DNA from: DTHT01 sp037444625
Lineage (GTDB): Bacteria; Acidobacteriota; Terriglobia; Bryobacterales; Bryobacteraceae
Direction of reading: 5' to 3'
Assembly (NCBI GenBank): GCA_037444625.1
Contig: JBBIMA010000001.1
Coordinates: forward strand, 1-64,000
Length of the DNA: 64,000 bases
Shown here: positions 60,817 through 64,000 of the stretch, one piece after another
Layout of the letters: each line of letters starts with the position of its first letter
Position numbering within the stretch: the first letter of the stretch is position 1
Notes under the pieces: generated by a model
Database searches by the model: none
Told to the model about the DNA's origin: nothing
What the model saw: only the letters and a program-made list of their open reading frames with translations
Made by a program: the position numbers and the translations under genes

Positions 60817-62340
60817 GTGGATCATTTCGAGGATCGGTTCTTAAGCGACGCCCACGACGCCCTCGGTCTGCCCTTTGAGGAAGATCCCAAGTTCTTCGAG
60901 GCCGACGAGCTCGAGGACTATCATTCCACTCAGCAGGGCGAGGAATCCATCTACACCGACGACCCTGTCCGGGTGTACTTGCGCGAGATGGGCGCCGTCC
61001 CGTTGCTCACGCGGGAGGGCGAGGTGGACCTGGCCCGCCGGATGGAGCGCGGCAAGTTGCGCATGCAGAAGGCCATCAGCCGCTCTCCGCTCGTGCAGCA
61101 CGGCATTGTCGAGGTTGCCGAGCAAATCCGCAAGGGCGCGGACGATTGCCAGAACTGGGTCGAGTTGGGCGAAGCCGGCGAGGAGTCCGGCGGCGACCAA
61201 CAGCGGCTGGCCGAAGTCCAGCAGATGTTCGCCGCCGTCGTCGAAGCCTATCGCAGCCAGCAGCGCTGGGCGGAAAAGCTCGAGGCGACGCCGATCTCCA
61301 ACCGCAAGACGCGCCGGCGCATCCTCGGGAGACTGGCGCGGGCCCGGGTCGAGACCTCTCGCGCCATCCGCAAGATTCCTTTCCAGTTCACCAAGTGGTA
61401 CGAATTCGCCAAGCAGATCGAGCGAGCCGTCGAGGAGCTGTCGCAGTTGGAGGCTCAGCTCAAGCGGCTGCAAGACAGCGACGGCCGCGCCGTTGAGTCA
61501 AAGATCAAGGAGATCAAGCGCGAGATCCGCAAGCGCGAACAGCATGCCGGAGCCTCGCTGGTCGAACTCCGCCACACCTTGCAGGTCATTCGGCAAGGCG
61601 AAGCCGAGGCCGAGAGGGCCAAGAAGGATTTGGTCGAGGCCAACCTCCGGCTGGTGGTTTCGGTTGCCAAGAAATACGTCAACCGCGGCCTCCACCTGCT
61701 GGACTTGATCCAGGAGGGCAACATCGGCCTCATGCGCGCTGCCGACAAGTTCGAGTACCGCCGCGGGTACAAGTTCTCGACTTACGCCACCTGGTGGATC
61801 CGGCAGGCCATCACGCGAGCCATCGCCGATCAGTCCCGCACCATCCGCATCCCGGTGCACATGAACGAGAGCATGAACAAGTTCTTGCGGGCCAACCGGG
61901 AGCTTGAAAAGGAACTCGGCCGCACCCCCACCAACGAGGAGATCGGCCGGCGGATGGATATCTCGGTCGAGAAGGTCCAGAAGCTGAAAACGATCTCGCG
62001 CGACCCGGTTTCCCTGGAGACTCCGGTGGGCCGGGACGGGGAGTCCGCGTTGGGCGATCTGATCGAAGATCGCTGGGTGGGATCCCCCATCGAAGCCGTC
62101 ATCGAGGCCAACGTCCGCGAGGAAACCGCCAACATCTTGAAGACCCTCTCCCCGAAGGAAGAGAAGGTGATCCGCTTGCGGTTCGGCATCGGCTGCGAGC
62201 GCGAGCACACCCTCGAGGAAATCGGGCAGGAATTCGACGTCACGCGCGAGCGGATCCGGCAGATCGAGGCTAAGGCGCTCCGCCAGCTACGCTCCCCCGA
62301 GCGCGCCCGCCACCTGCGCGCGCTGCTGACTGCCCGCTGA
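60817..62340 (+). CDS. rpoD: Primary sigma factor RpoD (sigma-70 family)
   Basis: 507 residues. Region 1.2 DDPVRVYLREMGAVPLLTRE; a long non-conserved insertion between 1.2 and 2 (about residues 95-270) rich in charged residues; region 2 with VEANLRLVVSVAKKYVNRGL, LLDLIQEGNIGLMRAADKFE and YKFSTYATWWIRQAITRAIA; region 3; and region 4 LEEIGQEFDVTRERIRQIEA. Region 1.1 is short (about 40 residues). The GTG was chosen because GGGGGAGGTGA lies at ideal spacing; an earlier GTG is 11 codons upstream. Confidence 0.95.
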   Translation: MDHFEDRFLSDAHDALGLPFEEDPKFFEADELEDYHSTQQGEESIYTDDPVRVYLREMGAVPLLTREGEVDLARRMERGKLRMQKAISRSPLVQHGIVEVAEQIRKGADDCQNWVELGEAGEESGGDQQRLAEVQQMFAAVVEAYRSQQRWAEKLEATPISNRKTRRRILGRLARARVETSRAIRKIPFQFTKWYEFAKQIERAVEELSQLEAQLKRLQDSDGRAVESKIKEIKREIRKREQHAGASLVELRHTLQVIRQGEAEAERAKKDLVEANLRLVVSVAKKYVNRGLHLLDLIQEGNIGLMRAADKFEYRRGYKFSTYATWWIRQAITRAIADQSRTIRIPVHMNESMNKFLRANRELEKELGRTPTNEEIGRRMDISVEKVQKLKTISRDPVSLETPVGRDGESALGDLIEDRWVGSPIEAVIEANVREETANILKTLSPKEEKVIRLRFGIGCEREHTLEEIGQEFDVTRERIRQIEAKALRQLRSPERARHLRALLTAR

Positions 62341-62447
62341 GCAGTACACCGTTCGGCATCAGCGCACACTATCCGGCTCACCACCGCCGATCCCGCCGTG
62401 CGTCGCGGGCCGCTTTCCCCCAGCCGGGCGGCCGTGGCAGACTCGGA

Positions 62448-63230
62448 TTGTTGGTCGAATTCGGAGAATTCCAGACGCTACTACTTGGCGCCCTCGGCCG
62501 CCGGGCCGATTTGAGCGCCGCCCAAGTGCGGTCTCTCTACTCTCACTACTGTCTGCTTGAGCGTTGGAGTCGGGTGCTGAATCTCACCCGCATCCGGAGC
62601 CTCGCGGAAGCCATCCGCCGCCATTATTGCGAGTCGCTGTTTCTGGGGGCGCATTTGGGCTCGGGCCATCAGCGGGTGCTGGACGTGGGATCCGGCGCCG
62701 GTTTTCCGGGCATCCCGATCGCCATCCTCAGGCCGGACTGTCGCGTCGTCCTGGCAGAGTCTCGCCATCGCAAGGCCGTCTTCCTGAGGGAAGCGACCCG
62801 GGAGTTGTCTAACGTGCAGGTCCACTTCGGCCGCGCCGAGCAGCTCGCCGAGCCATTCGATTGGATCGTGGGCCGGGCCGTGCGGCCCGAAGCGATCCTG
62901 GCGATCGCCAGACGCCTGGGCACTCACGTCGGGCTGTTGGTCGGGCGCGGGGAGGCCGTGTCTCTCGCCGCGGGCGTAGAGGATGCGGCCCGGGATGGGG
63001 AACCGTCTGCGCCGCTCTCAGGGCTCTCGGGTTGCGAACTACCGGAGGATGCCATTCCGATCGAAGGCCGCCACCCGGCCGGACGGTTGCGCCCGATCCG
63101 CAAGGGCTCCGCGGCGATCACCGTTCAGTGGGAGCCGGGCGTCCGTCTCCCTTGGGGCGAGCGTCGCTTCATGGTGCTGGGCCATATCGTCCGAGCAGAG
63201 CCGCCGGCGCGAGCCGAACAGGCTCGGTGA
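62448..63230 (+). CDS. rsmG: 16S rRNA m7G527 methyltransferase RsmG (GidB)
   Basis: 260 residues. SAM-binding motif VLDVGSGAGFPGIPIAILRP, preceded by the N-terminal helix LERWSRVLNLTRIRSLAEAI and followed by AESRHRKAVFLREATREL. It methylates G527 of 16S rRNA. The start is TTG (a second TTG follows at once); no ribosome site is clear. A C-terminal extension of about 60 residues exceeds the E. coli protein. It precedes parA, as near many origins. Confidence 0.92.
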   Translation: MLVEFGEFQTLLLGALGRRADLSAAQVRSLYSHYCLLERWSRVLNLTRIRSLAEAIRRHYCESLFLGAHLGSGHQRVLDVGSGAGFPGIPIAILRPDCRVVLAESRHRKAVFLREATRELSNVQVHFGRAEQLAEPFDWIVGRAVRPEAILAIARRLGTHVGLLVGRGEAVSLAAGVEDAARDGEPSAPLSGLSGCELPEDAIPIEGRHPAGRLRPIRKGSAAITVQWEPGVRLPWGERRFMVLGHIVRAEPPARAEQAR

Positions 63231-63311
63231 AGCGGTGGGAAGCTTGCCTGCGCAACTCGGCTGCGATCTTTCGGGGACCGCCCTGCGTGGTGCGGAAGCT
63301 GCCCAAGGCCC

Positions 63312-63327
63312 TGTTTCACGTGGAACG
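63312..63327. promoter_or_regulatory. parS-like centromere site
   Basis: TGTTTCACGTGGAACG matches 14 of 16 bases of the usual parS consensus (TGTTTCACGTGAAACA), with the central CACGTG intact. It lies in the 217-base gap between rsmG and parA. ParB would load here and interact with the ParA encoded next door. It is the only such site I found in the window. Confidence 0.8.
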
Positions 63328-63447
63328 GTCCCCCTACCCGCCGGCGACCCCTCTTCCGTGATAGCATTGGATTCTTCGCTGCGCCGGGGCCGGGGGCATA
63401 GTGACGCGGCCGGCCCCAGCGGCAGTCCAGGCCCTGAGGAGCGCTAC

Positions 63448-64000
63448 GTGGGCAAGATCATCGCCATCGCCAATCAAAAGGGCGGCGTCGGCAAAACCAC
63501 CACCGCGATCAACCTGGGCGCATCGCTCGCCGCTAACGACCTGCGCGTGCTGATCGTGGACACCGACCCCCAAGGCAACTCAACCAGCGGCTTAGGCATT
63601 TCCAAGGGTGCAGGCACTCCCACCCTGTACGACGCCCTTCTGGGTGACCGCACTCTCGACTCCGTCACTCTGCCGACCGGCTTTGACGGACTCGACATCG
63701 TGCCCGCCGACAAGAACCTCGTAGGCGCTAATCTCGATTTGGTGGATGCCGAGCGCCGCGAGTTTCGCCTCGCAGAGCGCATCGAGCCCGTCCGCCCCTC
63801 TTACCACTACATTCTCATTGATTGCCCCCCGGCGCTCGACCTGCTTACGCTCAACGCGTTGGTGGCCGCAGACTCGGTCCTGATCCCCATTCAGTGCGAG
63901 TTTTTCGCCTTGGAGGGCATCTCCGAGCTGATGGACACCATCGAGCGGGTCCGAGAGGCCTTCGGCCGCCCGCTGCAAATCGAGGGCATCCTCCTGACGA
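63448..64000 (+). CDS. parA: Chromosome-partitioning ATPase ParA (partial)
   Basis: The first 184 codons are visible; the gene runs off the right edge. The deviant Walker A IIAIANQKGGVGKTTTAIN, VLIVDTDPQGNSTSGLGI and YHYILIDCPPALDLLTLNAL are the ParA/Soj signature. It moves the origin region together with ParB bound at parS. GTG start with GAGGAG 6 bases upstream; a TTG 27 codons earlier is in frame but has no homology. Confidence 0.95.
   Translation, partial: MGKIIAIANQKGGVGKTTTAINLGASLAANDLRVLIVDTDPQGNSTSGLGISKGAGTPTLYDALLGDRTLDSVTLPTGFDGLDIVPADKNLVGANLDLVDAERREFRLAERIEPVRPSYHYILIDCPPALDLLTLNALVAADSVLIPIQCEFFALEGISELMDTIERVREAFGRPLQIEGILLT

Overview
This is a 64 kb stretch of GC-rich, gene-dense bacterial chromosome. 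No gap between genes exceeds about 280 bases. There are no insertion sequences, phage genes, CRISPR arrays or rRNA genes. The combination points to Acidobacteriota, probably a Bryobacter/Solibacter-like lineage (inference): an outer-membrane barrel ending in RFQY, many TPR proteins, an E2-E1 fused 2-oxoglutarate decarboxylase, BshC, Gfo/Idh/MocA and DUF1080 sugar enzymes with twin-arginine-like leaders, and a small secreted protein of a type I recall mainly from that phylum.

Layout. 1-4.3 kb: end of an outer-membrane protein, a TPR protein, queG and a GH127-type arabinofuranosidase. 4.4-7.0 kb: a DUF2520 dehydrogenase with panB and panC (pantothenate), then tRNA-Leu. 7-20 kb: bshC, threonine aldolase, a large TPR protein, miaA, a small secreted protein, a TolB/FlgO-like TPR protein behind an RNA hairpin, a Gfo/Idh/MocA oxidoreductase, two small membrane proteins and a secreted metalloprotease. 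19.3-27.1 kb (minus strand): RNase J and the complete sufBCDSUT operon with an Rrf2 regulator gene at its distal end. 27.3-31.6 kb: a secreted protein, then a putative 3-ketoglycoside pair (oxidoreductase plus HEAT-DUF1080 protein). 31.6-38.9 kb (minus strand): a nine-gene run (Trm112-like, heptosyltransferase, MsbA-like, yicC, gmk, rpoZ, coaBC, UDG, tmk) joined largely by 4-base overlaps. 39-44 kb: a THI5/NMT1-like orphan, a secreted rhodanese, a 1000-residue secreted protein and tRNA-Ile(CAU). 44-55 kb: sugar-related secreted proteins, kgd, a GH36-like galactosidase, a UxuA-like protein, and a decayed second copy of the 44-46.5 kb gene pair. 55.1-58.7 kb (minus strand): an ECF sigma factor, its zinc-finger anti-sigma factor and three membrane proteins with LiaI/LiaF-like and toastrack-like parts. 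58.9-64 kb: a flippase-like protein, nrdR, the primary sigma factor, rsmG, a parS-like site and the start of parA. The rsmG-parS-parA order suggests the right edge lies near the chromosome origin.

Genome-wide habits visible here: frequent ATGA/GTGA coupling of genes; many starts lying only 7-12 bases after a TANNNT box, which implies leaderless or near-leaderless mRNAs; and GC hairpins that enclose stop codons where genes converge. The best candidates for an undescribed system are the five-gene ECF/anti-sigma/toastrack envelope operon and the structured RNA at 13.5 kb that overlaps a TTG start.
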